DNA of 64,000 nt from Streptomyces werraensis (lineage in GTDB: Bacteria; Actinomycetota; Actinomycetes; Streptomycetales; Streptomycetaceae). How positions within the stretch are numbered: position 1 is the stretch's first letter; the number at the start of each line of letters is the position of its first letter. The notes beneath the pieces are model-generated. The model searched no databases, was not told the origin of the DNA, and saw only the letters and a program-made list of their open reading frames with translations. The stretch is taken from the NCBI GenBank assembly GCA_014656175.1, contig BNBX01000017.1, forward strand, positions 49,019-113,018, written 5' to 3'. Positions 54,584 through 63,422 of the stretch are shown here, piece after piece. The translations under genes were made by a program, and so were the position numbers.

Positions 54584-56185
54584 ATGACCGCACCCAGCGA
54601 GCTCGACGACTCGTTCCACGTCTTCGACACCACCCTGCGCGACGGCGCCCAGCGCGAGGGCATCAACCTCACGGTCGCCGACAAGCTGGCCATCGCACGG
54701 CACCTGGACGAGTTCGGCGTGGGCTTCATCGAGGGCGGCTGGCCCGGCGCGAACCCCCGGGACACCGAGTTCTTCGCCCGGGCCCGGCAGGAGATCGAGT
54801 TCCGCCACGCCCAGCTGGTCGCCTTCGGCGCCACCCGCCGCGCCGGCACCACCGCCGACCAGGACCCCCAGGTCAAGGCGCTCCTCGACTCCGGTGCGCC
54901 GGTGATCACGCTGGTCGCCAAGTCCCACGACCGGCACGTCGAACTCGCCCTGCGCACCACTCTCGACGAGAACCTGGAGATGGTCCGCGACACCGTCTCC
55001 CACCTGCGCTCCCAGGGCCGGCGCGTCTTCGTCGACTGCGAGCACTTCTTCGACGGCTACCGTGCCGACCCCGCCTACGCCAAGGCCGTCGTCCGCACCG
55101 CCCACGAGGCCGGCGCCGACGTGGTGATCCTCTGCGACACCAACGGCGGCATGCTCCCCGCGCAGATCCAGGCCGTGGTCGCCACCGTCCTCGCCGACAC
55201 GGGCGCCCGGCTCGGCATCCACGCCCAGGACGACACCGGCTGCGCCGTCGCCAACACCCTGGCCGCCGTCGACGCGGGCGCCACCCACGTCCAGTGCACC
55301 GCCAACGGCTACGGCGAGCGGGTCGGGAACGCCAACCTGTTCCCCGTCGTCGCTGCCCTGGAGCTGAAGTACGGCAAGAAGGTCCTGCCCGAGGGCCACC
55401 TGCGCGAGATGACCCGCATCTCCCACGCCATCGCCGAGGTCGTCAACCTCACCCCCTCCACCCACCAGCCCTACGTCGGCGTCTCCGCCTTCGCGCACAA
55501 GGCCGGACTCCACGCCTCCGCGATCAAGGTCGATCCGGACCTGTACCAGCACATCGACCCCGAGCAGGTCGGCAACACCATGCGGATGCTCGTCTCCGAC
55601 ATGGCCGGCCGCGCCTCCATCGAGCTCAAGGGCAAGGAGCTCGGCATCGACCTCGGCGGTGACCGCGAACTGGTGGGCCGCGTCGTCGAGCGGGTCAAGG
55701 AGCGCGAGCTCAAGGGCTACACCTACGAGGCCGCCGACGCCTCCTTCGAGCTGCTGCTGCGTGCCGAGGTCGAGGGCGGGCCGCTGAAGTACTTCGAGGT
55801 GGAGTCCTGGCGCGCGATCGTCGAGGACCGCCCCGACGGCACCCACGCCAACGAGGCCACCGTGAAGCTGTGGGCGAAGAGCGAGCGGATCGTCGCCACC
55901 GCCGAGGGCAACGGCCCGGTCAACGCCCTCGACCGTGCCCTGCGCGTCGCCCTGGAGAAGATCTACCCGCAGCTCGCCAAGCTTGAGCTGGTCGACTACA
56001 AGGTCCGCATCCTGGAGGGCAAGCACGGCACCCAGTCCACGACCCGGGTACTGATCTCCACCTCCGACGGGGCGGGGGAGTGGTCGACCGTCGGCGTCGC
56101 GGAGAACGTCATCGCCGCCTCCTGGCAGGCCCTCGAGGACGCCTACGCCTACGGACTGCTGCGTGCCGGGGTGGAGCCCGCCTGA
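54584..56185 (+). CDS. cimA: citramalate synthase
   Basis: CimA condenses pyruvate with acetyl-CoA to (R)-citramalate, a threonine-independent route to 2-oxobutyrate and isoleucine. The 533-residue protein has the HMGL-like domain (DTTLRDGAQREG at about residue 15, ILCDTNGGMLP, metal-binding HAQDDTGCAVAN) and a C-terminal LeuA allosteric domain (about 400-530). Its length and the DGAQREG signature favour citramalate synthase over 2-isopropylmalate synthase. It has an AGGAG site (54564-54568) and an upstream attenuator with Ile codons, which fits isoleucine synthesis. Confidence 0.94.
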   Translation: MTAPSELDDSFHVFDTTLRDGAQREGINLTVADKLAIARHLDEFGVGFIEGGWPGANPRDTEFFARARQEIEFRHAQLVAFGATRRAGTTADQDPQVKALLDSGAPVITLVAKSHDRHVELALRTTLDENLEMVRDTVSHLRSQGRRVFVDCEHFFDGYRADPAYAKAVVRTAHEAGADVVILCDTNGGMLPAQIQAVVATVLADTGARLGIHAQDDTGCAVANTLAAVDAGATHVQCTANGYGERVGNANLFPVVAALELKYGKKVLPEGHLREMTRISHAIAEVVNLTPSTHQPYVGVSAFAHKAGLHASAIKVDPDLYQHIDPEQVGNTMRMLVSDMAGRASIELKGKELGIDLGGDRELVGRVVERVKERELKGYTYEAADASFELLLRAEVEGGPLKYFEVESWRAIVEDRPDGTHANEATVKLWAKSERIVATAEGNGPVNALDRALRVALEKIYPQLAKLELVDYKVRILEGKHGTQSTTRVLISTSDGAGEWSTVGVAENVIAASWQALEDAYAYGLLRAGVEPA

Positions 56186-56272
56186 GTCCGCCGGCCTCCG
56201 GACCGGCGGGCGCCGGGATCGCCCACCGGTCCGGATGCCCGTTTCGGGGCGTATTCGGGTAGCTTCGAATAT

Positions 56273-57625
56273 ATGAAGGCCGCATCGATGCGCACCCTCG
56301 TACGTCTGCTGATCGTGCCGGTGGCCGCCGTACTGGCGGTCCTCCTGGCCGGCGCGCCGGGGGCGCACGCGGCCACGGACGTCTCCGTCGTCGCCGAGAA
56401 GCTGCGCGAAAGCCCCGTATACGTCGATCCCGAGGCCCGGGACATCCTGTCGGAGTCCGACGCCGAGGCCCTCGCCGACAAGATCGAGGACGCCGACAAA
56501 CCCATCTTCGTCGCCGTCCTCCCGGCCGACTTCCCCACCCAGAACCTCTTCCGCGACCTGCGCACCGACACGGGCGTCACCGGTCTGTACGGCGTCCGCC
56601 TCGGCGACCGGTTCGACGCCCGCGCCGACAGCAGCGTGCTCAGCCGGCAGGGCGTGTCCAACCTGGTCGGGTCCGTGCAGGACGCCGGGGACGCCAAGGC
56701 CCAGCTCAACGACTTCGTCGACACCGCGATCCGCAGCATCGGAGGCGGGGCGCCCAACTCCTGGAACGACGGCTCCGGTGACGTGCCCGTCGGCGGGCTG
56801 ATCACGGTCGGCGCGCTGGTGGCGGCCGGCGGAGCGGGCGCGTACGCGGTGACCCGCCGCCGCAGGCGCCGTCACGAGGAGGAGCAGGCGGCCGCCCTGG
56901 AGAAGCTGCGCGTCGTGGTCGACGAGGACATCACCGCCTTCGGCGAGGAACTGGACCGCCTCGACTTCCACCCGGGCGAACCCGGCGCGGACGACGCGAT
57001 GCGCGCGGACTACGCACGCGCGCTGGACGCCTACGAGCAGGCGAAGTCGTCCATGGCGGCGGCCCGCAAACCGGAGGACGTCCGGGCGGTGACCCAGGCC
57101 GTGGAGGACGGCCGGTTCGCGCTCGTGTCGCTGGCCGCCCGCCGTGAGGGCAGGCCGGTGCCGGAGCGCCGCCCGCCGTGCTTCTTCGACCCGCGCCACG
57201 GCCCCTCCGTCGCCGACGTCCGGTGGACCCCGCCCGGCGGGGCGGAGCGCGAGGTGCCGGTGTGCGCGGCCGACCAGGCCCGGCTGGCCGAGGGCCGCGA
57301 CCCCGCGGTCCGCGAGGTCGACACCGAGTACGGCCGCCGCCCCTACTGGGAGGCGGGACCGGCGTACGGCCCCTGGGCCGGCGGCTACTTCGGCGGCGGG
57401 CTGCTGCCCGGACTGCTGGTCGGCACCCTGCTCGGCAGCATGATGTCCGGCCCCGGCTACGCGTCGGACTACGGCTCCGGGTACGGTGACTTCGGCGGAT
57501 ACGACGGCGGTGACGTCTCCGGCGCGGACTTCGACTCCGGTGACTTCGGCGGTGGGTTCGGCGGAGGCGACTTCGGCGGGGGCGGCGGCTTCGGAGGCGG
57601 CGGCGACTTCGGCGGAGGCTTCTGA
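56273..57625 (+). CDS. TPM-domain-like membrane protein with Gly-rich C terminus
   Basis: The 450-residue protein has a signal peptide (residues 6-34, cleavage after AHAA), an extracytoplasmic domain (about 35-160), a membrane helix (about 180-200, GGLITVGALVAAGGAGAYAV) followed by RRRRRR, a helical cytoplasmic region, and a second hydrophobic stretch (about 370-390). The last 55 residues are Gly/Phe/Asp repeats (GGGFGGGDFGGG). The layout resembles actinobacterial TPM-domain phosphatase-like proteins; function unknown. TAGCTT at 56260-56265 ends 7 bases before the ATG, suggesting a leaderless mRNA. Confidence 0.75.
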   Translation: MKAASMRTLVRLLIVPVAAVLAVLLAGAPGAHAATDVSVVAEKLRESPVYVDPEARDILSESDAEALADKIEDADKPIFVAVLPADFPTQNLFRDLRTDTGVTGLYGVRLGDRFDARADSSVLSRQGVSNLVGSVQDAGDAKAQLNDFVDTAIRSIGGGAPNSWNDGSGDVPVGGLITVGALVAAGGAGAYAVTRRRRRRHEEEQAAALEKLRVVVDEDITAFGEELDRLDFHPGEPGADDAMRADYARALDAYEQAKSSMAAARKPEDVRAVTQAVEDGRFALVSLAARREGRPVPERRPPCFFDPRHGPSVADVRWTPPGGAEREVPVCAADQARLAEGRDPAVREVDTEYGRRPYWEAGPAYGPWAGGYFGGGLLPGLLVGTLLGSMMSGPGYASDYGSGYGDFGGYDGGDVSGADFDSGDFGGGFGGGDFGGGGGFGGGGDFGGGF

Positions 57626-57672
57626 CCCGGACGCGTGTCCCGCGCGGGCCGTCCCTCTTCCGGCAACGCCGA

Positions 57673-57706
57673 GCGCCCGCCCTCCCGTACGGGGAGGAGC
57701 GGGCGC
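57673..57706. terminator. bidirectional terminator
   Basis: GCGCCCGCCCTCCC (57673-57686) pairs with the segment 57692-57706 with one bulged A. It lies between the Gly-rich protein gene and the convergent yceI gene. Confidence 0.75.
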
Positions 57707-57725
57707 GCTCGGGTGCGGCGGGGCG

Positions 57726-58328
57726 TCAGCCCTTGCGGATCGCCGAGATGTCGAAGACCAGCTTGATCTTGTCGGACACCAGCACGCCGCCCGTCTCCAG
57801 GGCCGCGTTCCAGGTCAGACCCCACTCGGAGCGCAGGATCTCGGCCTTGCCGTCGAAGCCGACGCGCTCGTTGCCGAACGGGTCCTTCGCGGCGCCGTTG
57901 AACTCCAGGTCGATGACGAGCGGCCGGGTGGTGCCGAGGACCGTCAGGTCGCCGGTGATGCGGTAGTCGTCGCCGCCCAGGGCCTCCGCCTTGGTGGAGC
58001 GGAAGGTCATGGTCGGGAACTCGTCGGTCCTGAAGAAGTCCGAGCTCTTCAGGTGACCGTCGCGGTCGGCGTTGCCCGTGTCGATGCTGTCCATCACCAC
58101 GTCGATGGAGGCCGTGGACCTGCTCGGGTCGGCGCCGTCCAGGTGCAGCTGACCGGAGAAGTCCTTGAAGTGGCCCTTCACGTTGGTGACCATCGCGTGG
58201 CGGGCGACGAAGCCGATCGTGGTGTGCGCCGGGTCCAGCTCGTAGTCGCCGGTCAGCGCTGCCAGGTCCGGGCTCACCGCGGAGTCGGTGGTGCCCTTGT
58301 CGTCGTCCTTGCGGCCGAAGAGACCCAT
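57726..58328 (-). CDS. YceI family protein
   Basis: The 200-residue protein is a YceI lipocalin-like beta barrel: YELDPAHTTIGFVARHAMVTNVKG, FKDFSGQLHLDG, KSSDFFRTDEFPTMTFRST and the C-terminal LVFDISAIRKG. Family members bind polyisoprenoid chains; here there is no signal peptide but a charged N-terminal extension (GLFGRKDDDKG), so it is probably cytoplasmic. GGAGGAACACC precedes the ATG at 58328. A well-formed promoter and a MarR-like palindrome lie upstream. Confidence 0.92.
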   Translation of the reverse strand: MGLFGRKDDDKGTTDSAVSPDLAALTGDYELDPAHTTIGFVARHAMVTNVKGHFKDFSGQLHLDGADPSRSTASIDVVMDSIDTGNADRDGHLKSSDFFRTDEFPTMTFRSTKAEALGGDDYRITGDLTVLGTTRPLVIDLEFNGAAKDPFGNERVGFDGKAEILRSEWGLTWNAALETGGVLVSDKIKLVFDISAIRKG

Positions 58329-58369
58329 GGTGTTCCTCCTGGGGACGGGGATGGGGACGGGATAATCCC

Positions 58370-58383
58370 GTTGAATGTTCAAC
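58370..58383. promoter_or_regulatory. palindromic operator near the yceI promoter (MarR-like)
   Basis: GTTGAATGTTCAAC is a perfect 14-bp palindrome located about 15 bases downstream of the -10 box on the minus strand. TTGAA-N2-TTCAA sites are typical of MarR-family regulators. A further TTCAATTTTCAA overlaps the -35 at 58416-58427. Confidence 0.55.
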
Positions 58384-58398
58384 TACTCAACACGGCCT

Positions 58399-58427
58399 AC
58401 CGTAGACCCATTCCCTTCAATTTTCAA
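58399..58427 (-). promoter_or_regulatory. yceI promoter (TTGAAA-N17-TACGGT)
   Basis: On the minus strand a -35 TTGAAA (58427-58422) and a -10 TACGGT (58404-58399) are separated by exactly 17 bases. This is the clearest housekeeping-type promoter in the window. Confidence 0.7.
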
Positions 58428-58514
58428 CATCTTTCGGGAAGGTGTCGCGATCCGTTCGCTCGAACGAGTGAGAACGAGCGGTCGGGCTGTGACCGCCCGG
58501 GGTGAGCGGCCCGG

Positions 58515-60014
58515 CTAGTCCGGCAGCCGGCGGGCCGGGGCACCCTGGGTCGCGCCGCGGGTGTGGATGTACAGCTGGCGCCGGTCGCCCACGTCGAGCC
58601 GCTGGGGGAGCGGCAACTCGTGACGCACCGGACGCGCGTGGTCGGCGAGCTGCCGGCGCGGGTTGTAGACCTGGTTGAACTTCCACAGCATCCGGGCGAA
58701 GTTCGTCTGCCCGTGCGCCAGGTTCCGGGCCAGCACCCGGGCCGCCCCGAACGCCGTGCGCAGCCCCAGGTGCTTGCGGTTGATGACCGCCTGGGTGCGC
58801 ACCAGCTCCTCGTAGAAGCGGTCCAGCGGCAGCGTGGTGGGCACCACCGCGTGCTGGATGTCGAACAGCCGGTAGTCGCGGGTGGTGAGCCGTCGCGACT
58901 CGGTGTGCCAGATCTCCGTGCCCGGGTACGGCGTCATCACCGTGAAGTGCACGATCTCCGGCACGGCCGTCGCGAACTCGCGCACCACCCGGAAGCGCTC
59001 CTCGTCCCAGGCCGGGTCCACGATCAGGTTGATGGCGACCCGGATGCCCATCCGCCGGGCCGTCTCCAGCGCCTTCAGGTTCTCGTCCGGACTGACCCGC
59101 TTGCGGTACAGGTCGAGCCCTTCGGCGTCGATCGCCTCCATGCCGAGGAACATGTACCGCAGCCCCAGCCGCGCCCAGCGCTCGAACACCTCCGGGTGAC
59201 GCAGCAGCACGTCGGAGCGGGTCTCCAGGTAGTACTGCTTGCGGATGCGCCGCCGCTCCACCTCCGCGGCGATGGCGTCGCCGTGCTCGGGCCGGATGAA
59301 GGCCACGTCGTCCACGATGAACACGTTCGGCTCGCGGATCGCCGCCAGGTCGTCCGCCGCCGCCTCCGGGGACGCCTTGCGGTAGCTGCGGCCGTAGAAC
59401 GTCCACGCGGAGCAGAACGAGCAGTCCCAGGGGCAGCCCCGGGTGAACTCGATCGACGCGCACGGGTCCAGCTCGCCGATGAAGTACCGGCGCCGGCTGC
59501 GCATCAGGTCACGGGCCGGAAGGGGCTCGTCGATGCTGTGCAGCATCAGCGGGGCGGGGCCGCGCCCCGACGCCGTGACGACACCCGGCACCCCCTCCAC
59601 ACCGCCGTCCCGCACCGCCTCCAGCAGCGGGGCGACGGCGGGCTCGCCCTCGCCCCGGACCACGGCGTCCACGGCGCCCTTCGCCTGCTCGATGACCTCC
59701 TGGGCGACGAACGAGACGCTGTGGCCGCCGAGGAACACGAAGCAGTCCGGCAGCTCCTCCTTCACCCGCTCGGCCAGCCGGATCGCCTCGGGGATGTTCG
59801 CCAGGTAGTTCAGCGAGATGCCGAGCGCCTCCGGGCGGAACGACCGCACCTCGTCGCGCAGCCGCCGCACGCTCAGCACCTGGAGGTCGACCACCCTCAC
59901 CTCGTGACCCGCCTCTCGGGCGGCGCCGGCCACCCGCTCCAGCCCCAGGGGTTCGAGCCGGAGGAAGATCTCGGAGTACATCAGGGCGCTGGGATGGACG
60001 AGCAGCAGGCGCAT
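58515..60014 (-). CDS. cobalamin-binding radical SAM protein, HpnR-like (hopanoid C-3 methylase family)
   Basis: The 499-residue protein has an N-terminal cobalamin-binding domain (about residues 1-130: MRLLLVHPSALMYSEIFLRL, FLGGHSVSF) and a radical SAM core with the [4Fe-4S] motif CPWDCSFC (about residues 195-202) and FLGMEAIDAEGLDLYRKRVS. Such enzymes methylate unactivated carbons using methylcobalamin and SAM. The N terminus MYSEIFLRLEPLGLE is, as I remember it, characteristic of HpnR, which makes 3-methylhopanoids; other B12-radical SAM functions are possible. ATG at 60014 is preferred over an in-frame extension lacking domain homology. It is divergent from an SDR gene. Confidence 0.88.
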   Translation of the reverse strand: MRLLLVHPSALMYSEIFLRLEPLGLERVAGAAREAGHEVRVVDLQVLSVRRLRDEVRSFRPEALGISLNYLANIPEAIRLAERVKEELPDCFVFLGGHSVSFVAQEVIEQAKGAVDAVVRGEGEPAVAPLLEAVRDGGVEGVPGVVTASGRGPAPLMLHSIDEPLPARDLMRSRRRYFIGELDPCASIEFTRGCPWDCSFCSAWTFYGRSYRKASPEAAADDLAAIREPNVFIVDDVAFIRPEHGDAIAAEVERRRIRKQYYLETRSDVLLRHPEVFERWARLGLRYMFLGMEAIDAEGLDLYRKRVSPDENLKALETARRMGIRVAINLIVDPAWDEERFRVVREFATAVPEIVHFTVMTPYPGTEIWHTESRRLTTRDYRLFDIQHAVVPTTLPLDRFYEELVRTQAVINRKHLGLRTAFGAARVLARNLAHGQTNFARMLWKFNQVYNPRRQLADHARPVRHELPLPQRLDVGDRRQLYIHTRGATQGAPARRLPD

Positions 60015-60305
60015 GGGGGACCTCGTCACGGTGCCGGGAACAGGGGCGGGACCTCCCTTTCGTAACCCGCCGCGCCGGGTCGCGTACTGCCCATACGCCC
60101 GCATGGCCCACCCGGCGGCACGCAGGAGTGGTTGCGCGGCGCGGCGCACCGGCCCCCGCGGCCACCGCGATTACCGGCGCCAGGGCCCTGCGGAGGGCCG
60201 CCGCCGGGGCTGCCGCCGACGGGCCGCTGCGCTGGCGCGGCCCCCCGGACCGGGGGTGTCCTGGATGGCGAGGCCCGCAGCGACAGCGCATGGGAGACCG
60301 TACTC

Positions 60306-61145
60306 GTGACCACCACCGGCTCCGATTCCACCTACGACCCCCCGGCGGACCCCGCCGCCTCCGCCGCGGCCGCGGCGGTCGAACGGACCCCGCCCCGCAC
60401 GGACCGCCGCGTCGCCCTCGTCACCGGCGCGTCCTCGGGCATCGGCGCGGCCACCGCCCGGCGCTTCGCCGCCGGCGGATGGCACCTGCTGCTCAGCGGA
60501 CGCGACCGGCGGCGGCTGGAGGAGACCGCGTCCGGCACGTCCGCCGTCCTGCTGCCCGCCGACCTCGCCGCCGCCGACGGGGCGAAGATGCTGGCCGAGG
60601 CCGCGCTGCGGGAGGCGGGCCGGATCGACCTGCTGGTCGCCGGGGCGGGGATCGGCTGGGCGGGCCCCTTCCTGACCATGCCGCACACCGACATCGACCG
60701 GGTGCTCTTCCTCGACCTCAACGCCACCCTCCACCTCGTGCGCGAGGTGCTGCCCGCGATGGTGGCGGCCGGAAGCGGCCGGGTGGTGCTCGTCGGGTCG
60801 GTGGCCGGGTCGGTGGGCGTCCGCGAGGAGGCGGTGTACTCCGCCGCCAAGGCGGGTCTGGCCGCGTTCGCCGAGGCGCTGCGGCAGGAACTGCGCGGTA
60901 CCGGCGTCGGCGTCACGCTGGTCGTGCCCGGCCCCGTCGAGACGGGCTTCTTCGCCCGCCGCGGCCGCCCCTACCACCGCTCCCACCCCCGCCCCACCTC
61001 GGCCGGCCGCGTCGCGGCGGCGGTCTGGGACGCGGTGAGCGAGTCCCGCGACGACACGTACATCCCGTCATGGCTGACGCTCCCGCCCCGCGTGCGCGCG
61101 CTGACACCCCGTCTGTACCGGAGGCTCTTGGACCGCTTCGGCTGA
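60306..61145 (+). CDS. short-chain dehydrogenase/reductase
   Basis: The 279-residue SDR has a 30-residue Ala/Pro-rich N-terminal extension, then VALVTGASSGIGAAT, LVAGAGIGWAG, the catalytic serine in VLVGSVAG, and YSAAKAG with Tyr and Lys. The C-terminal segment VVPGPVETGFF is classic. The GTG at 60306 has GGGAG upstream. Divergent orientation from the HpnR-like gene, with a 291-base gap, suggests but does not prove a related pathway. Confidence 0.87.
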   Translation: MTTTGSDSTYDPPADPAASAAAAAVERTPPRTDRRVALVTGASSGIGAATARRFAAGGWHLLLSGRDRRRLEETASGTSAVLLPADLAAADGAKMLAEAALREAGRIDLLVAGAGIGWAGPFLTMPHTDIDRVLFLDLNATLHLVREVLPAMVAAGSGRVVLVGSVAGSVGVREEAVYSAAKAGLAAFAEALRQELRGTGVGVTLVVPGPVETGFFARRGRPYHRSHPRPTSAGRVAAAVWDAVSESRDDTYIPSWLTLPPRVRALTPRLYRRLLDRFG

Positions 61146-61500
61146 CCGCGCGCGGCTCGGCCGCGCGGGTGGACGCGACGCGCTTCCGATGCGGGTACGG
61201 GGTCCGCGTTGCCGTGCGCCGGGGCAGGGCGCGGGCGGCCGCGTCTTTCGGCACGCTCGGTTACGGGCCACTCCGGAGATAGGTTCCGGGCCACTCCGGA
61301 AGAGGCCGTATGCGACCCCGGCCGCGCGGCCGGGCAGGGCCAACCCCGGGGGAGTCCGGCCCGGCCGTCCGCACCCGTGGCACCGGCCGGGCGCACCTGG
61401 AGGGCCAGGGCGGCTGGATCGTCCTCCGCGGGAGGGCTCACCGTGGCCTCACCCGGCAGGCGTGCTGCTCCGACGTCAGGGGCGTACCGCTACGCTCTGC
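61146..61500. other. intergenic region with a 14-bp direct repeat
   Basis: No convincing gene is seen in this 355-base stretch; the open frames have poor codon bias. It contains the exact direct repeat CGGGCCACTCCGGA at 61264-61277 and 61287-61300. Confidence 0.55.
61264..61300. repeat. exact 14-bp direct repeat, 23-base period
   Basis: CGGGCCACTCCGGA occurs at 61264-61277 and again at 61287-61300, separated by GATAGGTTC. A 23-base period places both copies on nearly the same face of the helix, as for tandem regulator sites. Confidence 0.6.
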
Positions 61501-61671
61501 GTGAGCGACCCGACCCGAACGGGCGAAGCCCTGGAACTTGAATGGGACCACCCGGTACGGGAGGCCCCGGACCCCGTGGAGATTCTGGCCACCGGGCCCC
61601 GGCTGCGGCTGCGCGTCACTCCGGGGGAGGCATGCGCGACCCATGGGTGTGAGGCGGCTCTCAGCCGCTGA
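61501..61671 (+). CDS. possible small protein upstream of accB (56 aa)
   Basis: From GTG at 61501 an ORF of 57 codons encodes a peptide with ALELEWDHPVRE, two cysteines in EACATHGCEAAL and no hydrophobic segment. About four fifths of third positions are G/C, lower than typical genes here. A TACGCT hexamer at 61491-61496 is only 4 bases before the GTG, so the promoter does not clearly support this start. Low confidence. The following gap to accB (61672-61823) shows no gene. Confidence 0.4.
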   Translation: MSDPTRTGEALELEWDHPVREAPDPVEILATGPRLRLRVTPGEACATHGCEAALSR

Positions 61672-61823
61672 GCTTTGTGCGACCCCCACAAGCAGCAGGC
61701 CCTCTGAGCAGTCGGAACGCCTGCACGGCCCCCTGGTTCTGTTCAGTGCTACCAGGAAAACCCCCCGGAGACTGTGAGGTGTCGACGGCTCGCAATCAGC
61801 GGCGGGCTTCGTAAGGTCACTAC

Positions 61824-63407
61824 ATGACCGTTTTGGATGAGGCGCCGGGTGAGCCGACCGACGCGCGCGGACGCGTGGCCGAACTGCACGAGATCCGTGC
61901 CCAGGTACTGGCCGGCCCGAGCGAGAAGGCGACCCAGGCGCAGCACGCCAAGGGCAAGCTGACCGCGCGGGAGCGCATCGAACTGCTGCTGGACGCGGGC
62001 TCCTTCCGCGAGGTCGAGCAGCTTCGCCGGCACCGGGCCACCGGCTTCGGTCTGGAGGAGAAGAAGCCGTACACCGACGGTGTCATCACCGGCTGGGGCA
62101 CGGTGGAAGGGCGGACGGTCTTCGTCTACGCCCACGACTTCCGCATCTTCGGCGGCGCGCTGGGCGAGGCGCACGCCACGAAGATCCACAAGATCATGGA
62201 CATGGCCATCGCGGCCGGTGCGCCGCTGGTCTCCCTGAACGACGGCGCCGGCGCCCGCATCCAGGAGGGCGTGTCGGCCCTCGCGGGCTACGGCGGGATC
62301 TTCCAGCGCAACACCAGGGCGAGCGGTGTCATCCCGCAGATCTCGGTGATGCTGGGCCCGTGCGCGGGCGGCGCCGCCTACAGCCCGGCGCTGACGGACT
62401 TCGTGTTCATGGTCCGCGACACCTCGCAGATGTTCATCACCGGCCCGGACGTGGTCAAGGCGGTCACGGGTGAGGAGATCACCCAGAACGGCCTGGGCGG
62501 CGCGGACGTGCACGCCGAGACCTCCGGTGTGTGCCACTTCGCCTACGACGACGAAGAGACCTGCATCGCCGAGGTGCGGTACCTGCTCTCCCTGCTCCCG
62601 CAGAACAACCGGGAGAACCCGCCGCGGGTGGAGAGCTCCGACGCCGCCGACCGCCGGTCGGACGTGCTGCTGGACCTGGTCCCGGCGGACGGCAACCGCC
62701 CGTACGACATGGCGAAGGTGATCGAGGAGATCGTCGACGACGGCGAGTACCTCGAGGTCCACGAGCGCTGGGCCCGCAACATCATCTGCGCACTGGCGCG
62801 GATGGACGGCCAGGTCGTCGGCATCGTCGCCAACCAGCCGCAGGCGCTGGCGGGTGTGCTGGACATCGAGGCCTCCGAGAAGGCCGCGCGCTTCGTGCAG
62901 ATGTGCGACGCGTTCAACATCCCCATCCTGACCTTCCTGGACGTGCCCGGCTTCCTGCCGGGCGTGGACCAGGAGCACGGCGGCATCATCCGCCACGGCG
63001 CGAAGCTGCTGTACGCGTACTGCAACGCCACGGTGCCGCGGATCTCGCTGATCCTGCGCAAGGCCTACGGCGGCGCGTACATCGTCATGGACTCCCAGTC
63101 CATCGGCGCCGACCTGACCTACGCCTGGCCGACGAACGAGATCGCGGTGATGGGCGCGGAGGGCGCGGCGAACGTGATCTTCCGCCGGCAGATCGCCGAG
63201 GCCGAGGACCCCGAGGCCATGCGGGCGCGCATGGTCAAGGAGTACAAGTCCGAGCTGATGCACCCCTACTACGCCGCCGAGCGCGGTCTGGTCGACGACG
63301 TGATCGACCCGGCCGAGACCCGCGAGGTGCTGATCCGTTCGCTGGCGATGCTGCAGACCAAGCACGCCGACCTGCCGTCGCGCAAGCACGGCAACCCGCC
63401 CCAGTAA
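61824..63407 (+). CDS. accB: acyl-CoA carboxylase beta subunit (carboxyltransferase)
   Basis: The 527-residue biotin-dependent carboxyltransferase transfers CO2 from biotin to acetyl- or propionyl-CoA, making malonyl- or methylmalonyl-CoA for fatty acid and polyketide synthesis. It has the N-terminal crotonase-like half (KLTARERIELLLDAGSF, SLNDGAGARIQEG, oxyanion-hole GPCAGGAAYSPALTDF) and the C-terminal half (FLDVPGFLPGVDQEHGGIIRHGAK, KAYGGAYIVMDS). The biotinylated alpha subunit is encoded elsewhere. TAAGGT at 61812-61817 ends 6 bases before the ATG, suggesting a leaderless mRNA. accE follows by 15 bases. Confidence 0.97.
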   Translation: MTVLDEAPGEPTDARGRVAELHEIRAQVLAGPSEKATQAQHAKGKLTARERIELLLDAGSFREVEQLRRHRATGFGLEEKKPYTDGVITGWGTVEGRTVFVYAHDFRIFGGALGEAHATKIHKIMDMAIAAGAPLVSLNDGAGARIQEGVSALAGYGGIFQRNTRASGVIPQISVMLGPCAGGAAYSPALTDFVFMVRDTSQMFITGPDVVKAVTGEEITQNGLGGADVHAETSGVCHFAYDDEETCIAEVRYLLSLLPQNNRENPPRVESSDAADRRSDVLLDLVPADGNRPYDMAKVIEEIVDDGEYLEVHERWARNIICALARMDGQVVGIVANQPQALAGVLDIEASEKAARFVQMCDAFNIPILTFLDVPGFLPGVDQEHGGIIRHGAKLLYAYCNATVPRISLILRKAYGGAYIVMDSQSIGADLTYAWPTNEIAVMGAEGAANVIFRRQIAEAEDPEAMRARMVKEYKSELMHPYYAAERGLVDDVIDPAETREVLIRSLAMLQTKHADLPSRKHGNPPQ

Positions 63408-63422
63408 CTGGGAGAACTGACG

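Noticed and set aside
57480..57625. Repetitive GGCGG-type DNA that could be taken for a repeat array
   Set aside because: It is the coding repeat for the Gly/Phe-rich C terminus of the membrane protein; there are no CRISPR-like spacers.
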